In this document: positions 8,799-31,800 of the stretch, one piece after another
Layout of the letters: every line of letters starts with the position of its first letter
Position numbering within the stretch: position 1 is the stretch's first letter
Source of the DNA: Streptomyces sp. CG 926
GTDB taxonomy: Bacteria; Actinomycetota; Actinomycetes; Streptomycetales; Streptomycetaceae
Length of the DNA stretch: 64,000 bases
Assembly (NCBI RefSeq): GCF_003148825.1
Contig: NZ_QGGZ01000021.1
Span: 36,438 to 100,437 of the forward strand
Reading direction: 5' to 3'
Notes under the pieces: generated by a model
The model's database searches: none
What the model was told of the DNA's origin: nothing
The model's input: only the letters and a program-made list of their open reading frames with translations
Translations under genes and position numbers: made by a program

Positions 8799-8894
8799 CC
8801 TTCGGCGTGCCCAACTTCGGCTACTCGCCGTGCGGTTGGCGCCGCCCGCGACAGCCACGGGCTCAACTTGACAGCTTCCGACCCGTCAGAGATG

Positions 8895-8913
8895 TTAGGC
8901 CAGCCTTACCTAA
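8895..8913. promoter_or_regulatory. Iron box
   Basis: TTAGGCCAGCCTTACCTAA, an imperfect palindrome, ends 31 bp before ATG 8945. It should control the hydroxylase, condensation-like and MbtH-like genes. Confidence 0.85.
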
Positions 8914-8944
8914 CTAAATTGGGTAGGACCGAGGAAGGATGGGC

Positions 8945-10342
8945 ATGTCCGCACCGCACGCGAGCTCCACACCCGGGGACGCTCTCCCGGACATCAGGGA
9001 CCTGGTGGGCATCGGCTTCGGGCCGGCCAACCTGGCCCTGGCGATAGCGATCCGGGAGCACAACGACCGTCGCGCCTCCGGCGAGGCGCTCCGGGCCTCG
9101 TTCATCGAGCGCCAGGAGGACTTCGGCTGGCACCAGGGCATGCTCCTCGAAGGGGCCACCATGCAGGTCTCCTTCCTGAAGGACCTGGTGACCATGCGCA
9201 ATCCGGGGAGCCCCTTCAGCTTCCTGCACTACCTCCAGGACCGGGACCGGCTGGCCGACTTCATCAACCAGAAGTCCTTCTTCCCCACCCGCCTCGAATT
9301 CCACGACTACTTCCGCTGGTGCGCCGCCTCCTTCGGTGAGCTGGTCGACTACGCCACCGAGGCCGTCGAGGTGCGCCCGGTGGGGCCGGCCGGCGCCGCG
9401 GACACGCTGGACGTCATCACCCGGCCCACCCCCGCCGCCGGGCCCCGGCGCGCCACCCGCACGCGCAACCTCGTACTCGGGACCGGGCTGCGTGCACGCG
9501 TCCCGGCCGGGATCCGCACGGGCCCGCACATCTGGCACAACCGCGACCTGCTGCACCGCGCACCGCGGCTGACGGCCCGTCCGCACCGCCGGTTCGTCGT
9601 CGTCGGCGCCGGCCAGTCCGCCGCCGAGACCGCCGACCACCTGCACCGCACCTTCCCGGACGCCGAGGTCTGCGCCGTGTTCACCCGGTACGGGTACAGC
9701 CCGGCCGACGACAGCCCGTTCGCCAACCGGATCTTCGACCCGGCCGCCGTCGACGAGTTCTTCCAGGCCCCGGAGGAGGTCAAGCGGCAGCTCATCGGCT
9801 ACCACGCCAACACCAACTACGCGGTGGTGGACGGCGATCTGATCGAACAGCTGTACCGGACCGTCTACCAGGAGAAGGTCGCGGGCACCGAGCGGCTGCG
9901 CATCCTGAACACGACCGCCCTGACCGCCGTGGAGGAACTGCCCGACGGGGCGCGCGCCGTGGTGCGCTCCCTGACCACGGGTCAGACCCTGACCCTCGAC
10001 TGCGACGCGGTCGTGCTGGCCACCGGGTACCGGCCCACCGAGCCGGCCGAGCTGCTCGGCGACCTGGCCGAGGAGTGCCTCACGGACGGGCAGGGCAGGC
10101 TGCGCGTCGGCCGTGACCACCGGGTGGAGACCACCGACCGCGTGCGGGCCGGTATCTACGTCCAGGGCGCCGCCGCCGAGCACACCCACGGCATCACCGC
10201 CTCCCTGCTGTCCACGCTGGCCGTGCGCTCGGGCGAGATCTGCGACTCCCTGCTGCTGCGGGTCGCCGAGCGCGAGCTACAGGCCGCGCCGGCGACCCGG
10301 GCGGCGGCCGTCGCGGACGCCGTACCGGGCCGGCGGGGCTGA
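8945..10342 (+). CDS. L-ornithine N5-monooxygenase (SidA/PvdA/IucD family)
   Basis: 465 residues of the flavin-dependent N-hydroxylating monooxygenase family. The FAD-binding start reads DLVGIGFGPANLALAIAI. The substrate-entry segment has HQGMLLEGATMQVSFLKDL, typical of ornithine/lysine hydroxylases. The NADPH site is VVVGAGQSAAETADHL, and near the C-terminus is VVLATGYRPTEP. It should convert ornithine to N5-hydroxyornithine for loading by the last NRPS module, whose predicted code fits that residue. ATG 8945 is preferred over ATG 8939 because AGGAAGG (8932-8938) is then correctly spaced. It is followed 6 bp later by the condensation-like gene. Confidence 0.95.
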   Translation: MSAPHASSTPGDALPDIRDLVGIGFGPANLALAIAIREHNDRRASGEALRASFIERQEDFGWHQGMLLEGATMQVSFLKDLVTMRNPGSPFSFLHYLQDRDRLADFINQKSFFPTRLEFHDYFRWCAASFGELVDYATEAVEVRPVGPAGAADTLDVITRPTPAAGPRRATRTRNLVLGTGLRARVPAGIRTGPHIWHNRDLLHRAPRLTARPHRRFVVVGAGQSAAETADHLHRTFPDAEVCAVFTRYGYSPADDSPFANRIFDPAAVDEFFQAPEEVKRQLIGYHANTNYAVVDGDLIEQLYRTVYQEKVAGTERLRILNTTALTAVEELPDGARAVVRSLTTGQTLTLDCDAVVLATGYRPTEPAELLGDLAEECLTDGQGRLRVGRDHRVETTDRVRAGIYVQGAAAEHTHGITASLLSTLAVRSGEICDSLLLRVAERELQAAPATRAAAVADAVPGRRG

Positions 10343-10348
10343 GCGGCC

Positions 10349-11674
10349 GTGCCGCGCACCGATCTCCCGGCTGCGGCCGGGCCGCCGCCCGGACTCACGG
10401 CGGCGCAGGCCCACATCCTGGCGGCGCAGAGCGCGGATCCCTCGTACGCCGGCCACAACGTGGGCCAGTACATCGAGCTCGTGGGTCCGCTCGACACGGG
10501 GGCGCTCGACGAGGCCGTGCTCCATACCCTCGACGAGGCCCCCTGGCTCCGCTCGCGGCTGATGAGCCGGGGCGGTCTGCCGCGCCTGGACACCTCCGCG
10601 GCGGCCGACCCGGTGGGCGCCGCCGTCGCGCTGGTACGGGGCCAACTCGCCTGCCCGCCGCGGCCCGAACTGCTCACCGCCCCGACAGGCGACGACCTCG
10701 CGCCCGACCTCACCGGCGCGCTGCTGGTCACGGTGGGCCCGCGACGCCACCTGCTGGTGCAGTACTTCCACCTGCTGGCGGTCGACGGGTACGGGGTGGC
10801 GCTGCTGAGCCGGCGGATCGCCGAGGTCTACACGGCCCTGGTGCACGGCCGCCCGCCCGGCCCGACCCCCTTCGCGCCGCTCTCCCTGCTGACCGACGCG
10901 GACCGCGCCTACTCCGGCTCGGCGGCGCAGGCCGCGGACCGGCGGTACTGGACGGGTCGGTACGCCGATCGTCCCGTGCCCGTGTCCCCCGCCGGGCGGC
11001 CGGCGCCGGCCCAGGACACCGCGCGACGGCACACCGTGCACCTGGGCGCGCAGGACAGCGCGGCCGTACGCGCCGCCGCCCGCTCCGCGCAGGTCACCTG
11101 GGCCGAGGTCGTGCTCGCGACGACCGCGGTGCGGGTGACCGCGCAGGTCGGCGCCCGGGAGGCGGTCCTCGCCGTGTACGCGGCGGCGCGGACCGCCCCG
11201 GGGACGCTACGGGTACCCGCGACGGCCGTGAACCTCCTGCCGGTGCGCCTACCGGTACGAGGGGCGGACACCTTCCGGTCGCTGCTGCGCGCGGCGGCGG
11301 GCGAGCTGACCCTGCTGCGCCGTCACCAGCGGCTGCGTGGCGAGGAACTGGCACGCGAGCTGTGGCCGCAGTACGGGGGCGGCCGCGTCCCCGGACCCGT
11401 GGTCAACCTGCGGCCGTTCGAGACGGAGCTGGACTTCGGCGGCATCCGCGGCCGGGTCGTCAGCCTCGCCTCGGGGCCGGTCGACGACCTGTCGGTGTCC
11501 GCCGCGGCAGGACCCGACGGGCGACTGCGCCTGGACTTCGACGTGAACCCGGCCCGCTACGAGGAGGCCGAACCGGCCAGGTTCGCCCGCCTGTTCACCG
11601 AGGACCTCATGGCGCTCTGCCACGCCCCCGACGTACCGGTCGCCGCTCTGCGGGCCTCCCCGACCCTCCACTGA
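10349..11674 (+). CDS. Stand-alone condensation-like protein with broken active site
   Basis: 441 residues homologous to NRPS condensation domains, closest by eye to the first C domain of the large NRPS (GQYIELVGPLDTGALDEAV versus GQYVEIDGPLDAGLFVTAL). The HHxxxDG motif reads H141-L142-L-A-V-D146-G147, so the second, catalytic histidine is leucine. The C-terminal half keeps family features (AVNLLPVRLPV, SGPVDDLSVS). It is probably not a normal amide synthase; a scaffold, acceptor-binding or altered-chemistry role is possible. GTG 10349 lies 6 bp after the hydroxylase stop, so the genes are likely co-transcribed. Confidence 0.88.
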   Translation: MPRTDLPAAAGPPPGLTAAQAHILAAQSADPSYAGHNVGQYIELVGPLDTGALDEAVLHTLDEAPWLRSRLMSRGGLPRLDTSAAADPVGAAVALVRGQLACPPRPELLTAPTGDDLAPDLTGALLVTVGPRRHLLVQYFHLLAVDGYGVALLSRRIAEVYTALVHGRPPGPTPFAPLSLLTDADRAYSGSAAQAADRRYWTGRYADRPVPVSPAGRPAPAQDTARRHTVHLGAQDSAAVRAAARSAQVTWAEVVLATTAVRVTAQVGAREAVLAVYAAARTAPGTLRVPATAVNLLPVRLPVRGADTFRSLLRAAAGELTLLRRHQRLRGEELARELWPQYGGGRVPGPVVNLRPFETELDFGGIRGRVVSLASGPVDDLSVSAAAGPDGRLRLDFDVNPARYEEAEPARFARLFTEDLMALCHAPDVPVAALRASPTLH

Positions 11675-11723
11675 TCCCATCCCCGAACCGACCGCCCCCG
11701 GTCATCACCCAAGGAGAGAAACC

Positions 11724-11930
11724 ATGGCCACCAACCCCTTCGAGGACGACGACGCCCGCTACTACGTGCTCGTGAACGCCGAGAACCAGCACTCCCTCTG
11801 GCCCGCCTTCGCGGAGGTTCCCGCGGGCTGGACCGTCGTGCACGGTGAGGACAGCCGAGAGGGCTGCGCCGCGTACACGGAGACGCACTGGACCGACATG
11901 CGGCCGGCGAGCCTGGTCGCCAAGAGCTGA
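11724..11930 (+). CDS. MbtH-like NRPS chaperone
   Basis: 68 residues with the family pattern: NPFEDDDARYYVLVNAENQHSLWP, then PAGWTVVHGE and THWTDMRPASL near the end, including the conserved tryptophans. MbtH-like proteins bind adenylation domains and are often needed for their folding or activity. AAGGAGAG lies just before ATG 11724. It is the last gene of the hydroxylase unit, in front of a strong hairpin. Confidence 0.97.
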   Translation: MATNPFEDDDARYYVLVNAENQHSLWPAFAEVPAGWTVVHGEDSREGCAAYTETHWTDMRPASLVAKS

Positions 11931-11964
11931 TTCCGGGGCCGTCCGGCCCCGTTGTCCCACGCGC

Positions 11965-12000
11965 GGGGCCGGACCGGAGCACGTGCTCCGGTCCGGCCCC
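11965..12000. terminator. Perfect 18-bp inverted repeat, bidirectional terminator
   Basis: Arms 11965-11982 and 11983-12000 are exact reverse complements with no spacer, very GC-rich. The repeat lies between the MbtH-like gene and the convergent GNAT gene, so it can stop transcription from both sides. Confidence 0.88.
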
Positions 12001-12022
12001 GGTCGTGTGCGGGCCGTACGGC

Positions 12023-12523
12023 TCACAGCCTTCGGGAGAGCACCTCGGACCCGCGTGCGGGATCCAGCGCGGCCGCCCAGGTCGCGGGCGCCCGTCCCGG
12101 GTGGGGCGGCACGAAGCCGTGCCGTCGGAAGAAGGCGGCGCCGCTCGTGGTCGCCGTGAAGACCTCGCGCACCAGGCGGTGCCGGGCTTCGGCGAGCGCG
12201 GCGCGAAGCAGCGCGGCGCCCAGTCCTTGGCCCTGGTTCCCCCGGGCCACGCAGAAGTTGTAGAGCACGGCGGCGCCGTCCCCCTCGTCGCTCAGCGCGA
12301 GGCAGCCCAGGGCCGACGTACGGCCCCGACCGGTCGTCAGGAGGAACTCCCCGGCGTGCGCCAGGTAGTGGTCGATGCTGCGGGGCCGCAGGGCACCGGA
12401 ACGGATGAAGGCCAGCGAGAGGGCGTACAAGGCGGGGGCGTCGTGCGGACGTGCCCGCCGGACCAGGGGCGGGAGGCCGTCCGCGCCGTGCAGCGGGAGG
12501 CGGGGGGTGGCGGCAGTAATCAC
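12023..12523 (-). CDS. GNAT acetyltransferase, N-acetylglutamate-synthase-like, iron-regulated
   Basis: 166 residues. Features: an N-terminal VRRARPHDAPALYALS; a stretch SGALRPRSIDHYLAHAGEF that resembles the substrate-binding region of short actinobacterial N-acetylglutamate synthases; VLYNFCVARGNQGQGLGAAL, the acetyl-CoA loop; and FTATTSGAAFFRRHGF, typical of that group. The likely reaction is acetylation of glutamate, which with argB would feed ornithine synthesis. The alternative is acetylation of hydroxyornithine to make a hydroxamate. GTG 12523 lies only 4 bp from the iron box and the promoter positions suggest a leaderless message. It is divergent from the aryl carrier protein gene. 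Confidence 0.88.
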   Translation of the reverse strand: MITAATPRLPLHGADGLPPLVRRARPHDAPALYALSLAFIRSGALRPRSIDHYLAHAGEFLLTTGRGRTSALGCLALSDEGDGAAVLYNFCVARGNQGQGLGAALLRAALAEARHRLVREVFTATTSGAAFFRRHGFVPPHPGRAPATWAAALDPARGSEVLSRRL

Positions 12524-12527
12524 GAAC

Positions 12528-12546
12528 TTAGGCTAGCCTTCCCTAA
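12528..12546. promoter_or_regulatory. Iron box
   Basis: TTAGGCTAGCCTTCCCTAA, one of the less symmetric boxes in the window (compare TTAGGTTAGGCTAACCTAA). It overlaps the predicted -10 of the GNAT gene. Confidence 0.8.
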
Positions 12547-12558
12547 CTTGTGTCGCAA
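12530..12558 (-). promoter_or_regulatory. Putative leaderless promoter of the GNAT gene
   Basis: On the minus strand, TTGCGA (12558-12553), 17 bp, then TAGCCT (12535-12530), followed 6 bp later by the GTG start. The -10 lies inside the iron box, so a bound repressor would block RNA polymerase. Confidence 0.6.
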
Positions 12559-12635
12559 TTCCGCCTCTCGGCCCAACACATCACACCCAGAGGCCAGTTC
12601 ATCAAAGCGACAGCACCGCGTGCACCACACCCCGC

Positions 12636-12665
12636 TTGACGTGCAGCTTCGCATTTAGTTAGGTA
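12636..12665 (+). promoter_or_regulatory. Putative promoter of the aryl carrier/NRPS operon
   Basis: TTGACG at 12636-12641, 18 bp, then TAGGTA at 12660-12665. The -10 overlaps the iron box at 12659-12677, consistent with repression by an iron-loaded regulator. Confidence 0.6.
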
Positions 12666-12677
12666 AGCCTTACCTAA
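12659..12677. promoter_or_regulatory. Iron box
   Basis: TTAGGTAAGCCTTACCTAA, identical to the box at 3706-3724. It lies 62 bp before ATG 12740 and should control the operon that runs through both NRPS genes. Confidence 0.92.
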
Positions 12678-12739
12678 TGGAATGCTGAAATATCGCCGCG
12701 TTCGCGCCGTTCCGCCCGTCTCCGAGGAGAGAGAACCTC

Positions 12740-12979
12740 ATGTCCGCTTCCCCGCCCTTCACGCTCGACCGGCTGGTCCGCGACGTCGCCGACGTGCTCT
12801 ACACGGAGCCCTCCGACGTCAGCCTGGAAGAGGACCTGCTGGACCAGGGCCTCGACTCGATCCGACTCATGTCCCTCGTCGAGAAATGGCGGGCCGAAGG
12901 CGCCCGCATCAGCTTCGTGGACCTCGCCGAACGGCCCACCCTGCGCCAGTGGGCCGAGCTGCTCACCGCCGCCCCCTGA
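12740..12979 (+). CDS. Stand-alone aryl carrier protein
   Basis: 79 residues that match the C-terminal carrier domain of EntB/DhbB. The phosphopantetheine site is DQGLDSIRLMSL (serine in LDSI), and the tail ISFVDLAERPTLRQW is typical of aryl carrier proteins. It should hold 2,3-dihydroxybenzoate loaded by the ligase at 38403-40127 and hand it to the first condensation domain. GAGGAGAGAG lies upstream of ATG 12740. In enterobactin-type systems this domain is usually fused to the isochorismatase; here that enzyme is encoded separately 27 kb away. It is the first gene of the exporter/NRPS operon. Confidence 0.96.
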   Translation: MSASPPFTLDRLVRDVADVLYTEPSDVSLEEDLLDQGLDSIRLMSLVEKWRAEGARISFVDLAERPTLRQWAELLTAAP

Positions 12980-13034
12980 TCCCACCCTCCCTCGTACCCG
13001 CCCTCCCCCGCACCTGCCCGCCCCGGAGCCTGCC

Positions 13035-14396
13035 GTGCCTCTGCGTGACTTCGTCATAGACATCGAACCCCTGCGCACCAGCAGGGACTTCCGCGCCATC
13101 TTCATCGCCCGCGTGGTGTCCCTGTTCGGCCTCGGCATGGCGACGGTGGCCCTGTCCGCCCAGGTGTACGGACTGACGCGCTCGACCTTCGACGTCGCCG
13201 TCGCCAGCATGATCATGAGCATCACGGTGCTGCTGGGCTCGCTCTGGGGCGGCGTCATGGCCGACCGGACCGACCGCCGCCGGCTGATCGTGTGCGCCCG
13301 CGGCGCCGCCTCCCTCGCCTTCGCCGGCCTCGCCGTGAACGCGATGCTGCCGGACCCGACCCTCTGGGGCATCTACGTGTGCGTCGCCTGGGACGGCCTG
13401 GCCACGGGTGTCAGCGTGACGGCTCTGATGGCCGTCGCCCCGACGCTCGTGCGCCCCGACCAACTCCCGGCCGCGGGTGCCCTGATCTCGCTGACCGGTG
13501 AGATCGGCTCCATCAGCGCGCCGTTCCTGGGCGGGGTCCTCCTCGCCCTGTGGGGGCCCGGCCCGGTCTTCGCCTTCACCGCCGTCACCACGGCCGTCAC
13601 CACCCTCCTGATCTCCCGGATCCGGCCCCTGCCCCCGATCGAGGACGACGCGGACGACGCGGAGTCCGAAGCCGACACCGGATCGCTGCTGGTCGCCTTC
13701 AAGTACGCCGTGCGCAACCGCGTCGTGGGCGGACTGCTCGTGCTCGGCGGCGTGATGGCCCTCTTCAACCTCCCGGTCGTGCTGTTCCCCGAGATGGTCG
13801 ACCGGCAGTTCCACGGCGGCGAGGTCATGCTCGGCCTCCTCTACACCGCCCCCGCGGTCGGCGCGGTCGCCGTCTCCGCCACCAGCGGCTGGCTGACGCG
13901 GGCCGCCCGGCCCGGCCGGCTCCTGATCGTCTCGGCGGTCGCCGGCGGTCTGTCCGCCGTCGGCTTCGGCCTCAGCGGCGACATCTGGGTCGCCTTCGCG
14001 CTGCTGGCCGTGGGCGGAGCAGCCGGGACGGTGTACGAGATCCTCGAGTACGCCCTCGTCCAGCACAGCACCCCGGACCGGCTGCGCGGCCGCATCGTCA
14101 GCGTCATCACCACACAGGGCACCACCGGAGGCGTCGTCGGCGACGTCGAGGTCGCCGCCCTCGCCCGCTGGTTCAGCCCCGGTGGGGCGGCCGTCGTCAA
14201 CGGCGCCATCTGTGCCGTGGCCGCCGTCGTCGTGGCGATCGCCGTACCCGGCCTGCGCAGGGCCACCCTCCCCCGCGACGAGCGCGACGAGCGGGACGAG
14301 GCGGGCGAGGGCAAGGGCGACGAGCAGCACGGCTCCGGCCCCGGCGCCGGCCCGGACACCGCCGGCCTGGCGCTGCCCGCGACCCCCGCCACCTAG
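13035..14396 (+). CDS. MFS transporter, EntS-like siderophore exporter
   Basis: 453 residues with about 12 hydrophobic segments. The N-terminus (PLRTSRDFRAIFIARVVSLF) and the loop between the second and third membrane segments (GGVMADRTDRRRLIV) match the EntS branch of the major facilitator superfamily. It should export the finished siderophore by proton antiport. The charged, alanine-rich C-terminal tail is cytoplasmic and probably disordered. GTG 13035 lies 55 bp after the carrier protein gene and 158 bp before the NRPS gene, within the same iron-controlled operon. Confidence 0.93.
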   Translation: MPLRDFVIDIEPLRTSRDFRAIFIARVVSLFGLGMATVALSAQVYGLTRSTFDVAVASMIMSITVLLGSLWGGVMADRTDRRRLIVCARGAASLAFAGLAVNAMLPDPTLWGIYVCVAWDGLATGVSVTALMAVAPTLVRPDQLPAAGALISLTGEIGSISAPFLGGVLLALWGPGPVFAFTAVTTAVTTLLISRIRPLPPIEDDADDAESEADTGSLLVAFKYAVRNRVVGGLLVLGGVMALFNLPVVLFPEMVDRQFHGGEVMLGLLYTAPAVGAVAVSATSGWLTRAARPGRLLIVSAVAGGLSAVGFGLSGDIWVAFALLAVGGAAGTVYEILEYALVQHSTPDRLRGRIVSVITTQGTTGGVVGDVEVAALARWFSPGGAAVVNGAICAVAAVVVAIAVPGLRRATLPRDERDERDEAGEGKGDEQHGSGPGAGPDTAGLALPATPAT

Positions 14397-14554
14397 GCCG
14401 TCTCCTCCGGATCTTGCCGGACCGCCCTGCCGCAAGCCCCCCCCCACCCCCGCCCCCACCCGAAGGCCTCGCCCGCCCGCAGGGCCCGCATCCCGTAGAC
14501 CTCCCCCGCCCGGTCCCGCCACCGGCCGGGGACCCGCAGCGAATCTGGAGCACG

Positions 14555-28848
<14,294 letters not shown>

Positions 28849-28852
<4 letters not shown>

Positions 28853-31800
28853 CGCAGGCTCGAATAGAGGACATGCTTCCGCTGTCCCCCTTGCAGCAGG
28901 GCATGCTGTTCCATTCCGTCTACGACGCGAGCGCGCCGGACGTGTACACGGTGCAGGTCTCCGTGTCGCTGGCCGGCCCCGTGGACGCGGACCGACTGGA
29001 GCGGGCGGGCGCGGCCCTGCTGCGTCGCCACCCCAACCTGCGGGCCGGCTTCTGGCACGAGGGAGTGCCGCAGCCCGTGCAGTTCGTACCGGCCGAGGTG
29101 ACCTTCGCGCTCGGCCGGACGGACCTGTCGGCCGACCCCTCGGAGGCCGCCGTGCGCCGGGTGGAACGGGCCGAGCTGGACCGCCGGTTCGAGCTGCACC
29201 GGCCGCCGCTGCTGCGGCTGCTGCTGGTGCGCCGCCGGGGTCCGGACGACCACCTCCTCGTGGTCACCGTGCACCACATCCTGGTCGACGGCTGGTCCAT
29301 GCCGCTGCTCGTCGGGGACCTCCTCGCCCTGTACGAGAGCGACGGCGACGCCTCGGAACAGCGGCCCGTACGCCCTTACCGCGACTACCTCAAGTGGCTG
29401 AAGGCGCAGGACGTCCCGGCCGCCGAGAGCGCCTGGCGCACCGCGCTGACCGGGCTGGACGAGGCCGTGCTGGTGGCTCCGGCCGATCCGTCGCGTACGG
29501 CGGTGCGGCCCGGTGTGCACCGGGTGGAGCTGTCGCAGGCGGCCACCGCCCGGCTGACGGCGGCCGCCCGGTCGCTGGGCACCACGCCCAGCACGGTGAT
29601 CCAGGCGGTCTGGGGGCTGCTGCTCGGCAGTCTGACGGGCCGCCGGGACGTGGTCTTCGGGCTGACGGTCGCGGGCCGGCCGGAGGAACTCCCCGGCGTG
29701 GAATCGATGGTCGGACTGTTCATCACCACCGTCCCGGTACGGCTCACGGCCCGGCCCTGGGAGAGCGTCCGGGACCTGCTCGGACGGTTCCGGGACGAGC
29801 AGAACGCCCTGCTCGCCCACCACCACCTGGGCCTGCGGCTGATCCAGAAGCAGGCGGGCGGCGGCGAGCTGTTCGACACCCTCGTGGTCATCGAGAACTA
29901 CCCGGTGGACCCGTCCGCCCGGGCGCCGCTGGCCGACGGGGTACGGGTGACGGGCGTCGAGGCCCGGGACGGCACGCACTTCCCGCTCACCCTGTCCGTG
30001 TCCCTGGACGAGCGGGCCGAACTGGCCCTGGAGTACCGGCCGGACGTGTTCGACCCCCGGAACGCCGCCCGCGTGGCCGAACGGTTCACCGCCCTGCTGG
30101 ACCAGGTCGCGGGCGATCCGGGCCGCCGCGTGGGGGCCCTGGAACCGCTGACCGCCGCCGACCGCGCGGAGCTGCGTACCGCGGAGACGGGCACCGCGCG
30201 GGACGTGGCCGACGGTACGGTCGCCGACCGGTTCGCCGCGCAGGCCGCCGCGACCCCGGACGCCTGCGCGGTGGTCTCGGGCCCCGACCGGCTGACCTTC
30301 GCGGAACTCGACTCCCGGGCGGACCGGCTGGCCGCGCTGCTGGCCGCGCGCGGCGCCGGACCCGAGTCGGTCGTGGCGCTGGCCGTACCGCGCTCCGCCG
30401 CGTCGGTGGTGGCCATCCTGGCCGTGCTGAAGTCGGGGGCCGCCTATCTGCCGCTGGACCTGGACCACCCGGCCGACCGGATCGCCGTGATGCTGCGGGA
30501 CGCGGCCCCGGTGTGCGTGCTGACCACGCGGGCGGCGCTCCCGCTGCTGCCCGCCGAGGCGGTGGGCGGACCGGAGCGGATCGCCTTGGACTCGGCGGAG
30601 ACCACCGCCGAACTCGCGTCGCCGGGCGACGGTTCGCGTCCCCCGCGCACAGAGCCCGAGCACCCGGCGTACGTGATCTACACCTCCGGTTCCACGGGCC
30701 GGCCCAAGGGCGTGGTGCTGACCCACGGCGGTCTGTCGAACCTGTACGCCAACCACATAGCGGACGTCTTCGCCCCGGCCGTGGCGGCCGCGGGCGGGCG
30801 GCGGCTGCGCGCCCTGCACACCGCCTCCTTCAGCTTCGACACCTCGTGGGAGCAGCTGTTCTGGCTGGTCTCGGGGCACGAGCTGCACGTCCTGGACGAG
30901 GTCGGCCGCCGCGACGCCGAGTTCACCGTCGGCTACGTCCGCGAGCACCGGATCGACGCCATGGACGTGACGCCCACCTACGCCGGCGCCCTGCTGGAGT
31001 GGGGACTGCTCAGCCGCTCGCACCACCGCCCCGGGCTGCTGCTGCTCGGCGGTGAGGCCGTCCCCGAGGCCCTGTGGACCGAGGTCCGCGAGGCACCCGG
31101 GGTCATGTCGGTGAACCTGTACGGGCCCACCGAGTACACGGTGGACGCCCTCGGCGCCGACCTCGCCGAGTCGGCCACCCCGATCGTCGGCCGGCCCATC
31201 GGCAACACCTGCGCCCGCGTGCTGGACTCCGCCCTGCGGCCCGCGCCGGCAGGCACCCCCGGTGAGCTGTACCTGGCGGGCCACGGCCTGGCCCGCGGGT
31301 ACCTGGGCCGGTTCGCGCTGACGGCCGAGCGGTTCGTGGCCGACCCGTACGGTCCGGCGGGCTCGCGGATGTACCGCACCGGCGACCTCGTACGGCTGCG
31401 CGCCGACGGGCAGTTGGAGTTCCTCGGGCGGGCCGACGACCAGGTGAAGATCCGCGGCTACCGGATCGAGCTCGGCGAGGTGGAATCGGCCCTGTCCACG
31501 CTGCCCGGTGTGGGGTCCGCCGCCGTGGTGGTCCGCGAGGACACCCCCGGGGTCAAGCGGCTCGTCGGCTATGTGACCGGCCCGGTCGAACCGGCGGCGC
31601 TCCGGGAGGCGCTGGCCGCCGTACTGCCCGACTACATGGTCCCGGCGGCCGTGGTGGTCGTGGACTCGCTCCCGACCAATATCAGCGGAAAGCTGGACCG
31701 GGGCGCGCTGCCCGCGCCCGAGCTGGGCGCGGCGGAGCTGTCGCGGCCGCCGCGCGACGCCCGCGAGGAGGCGCTGTGCGCCGTCTTCGCCCAGGTGCTG

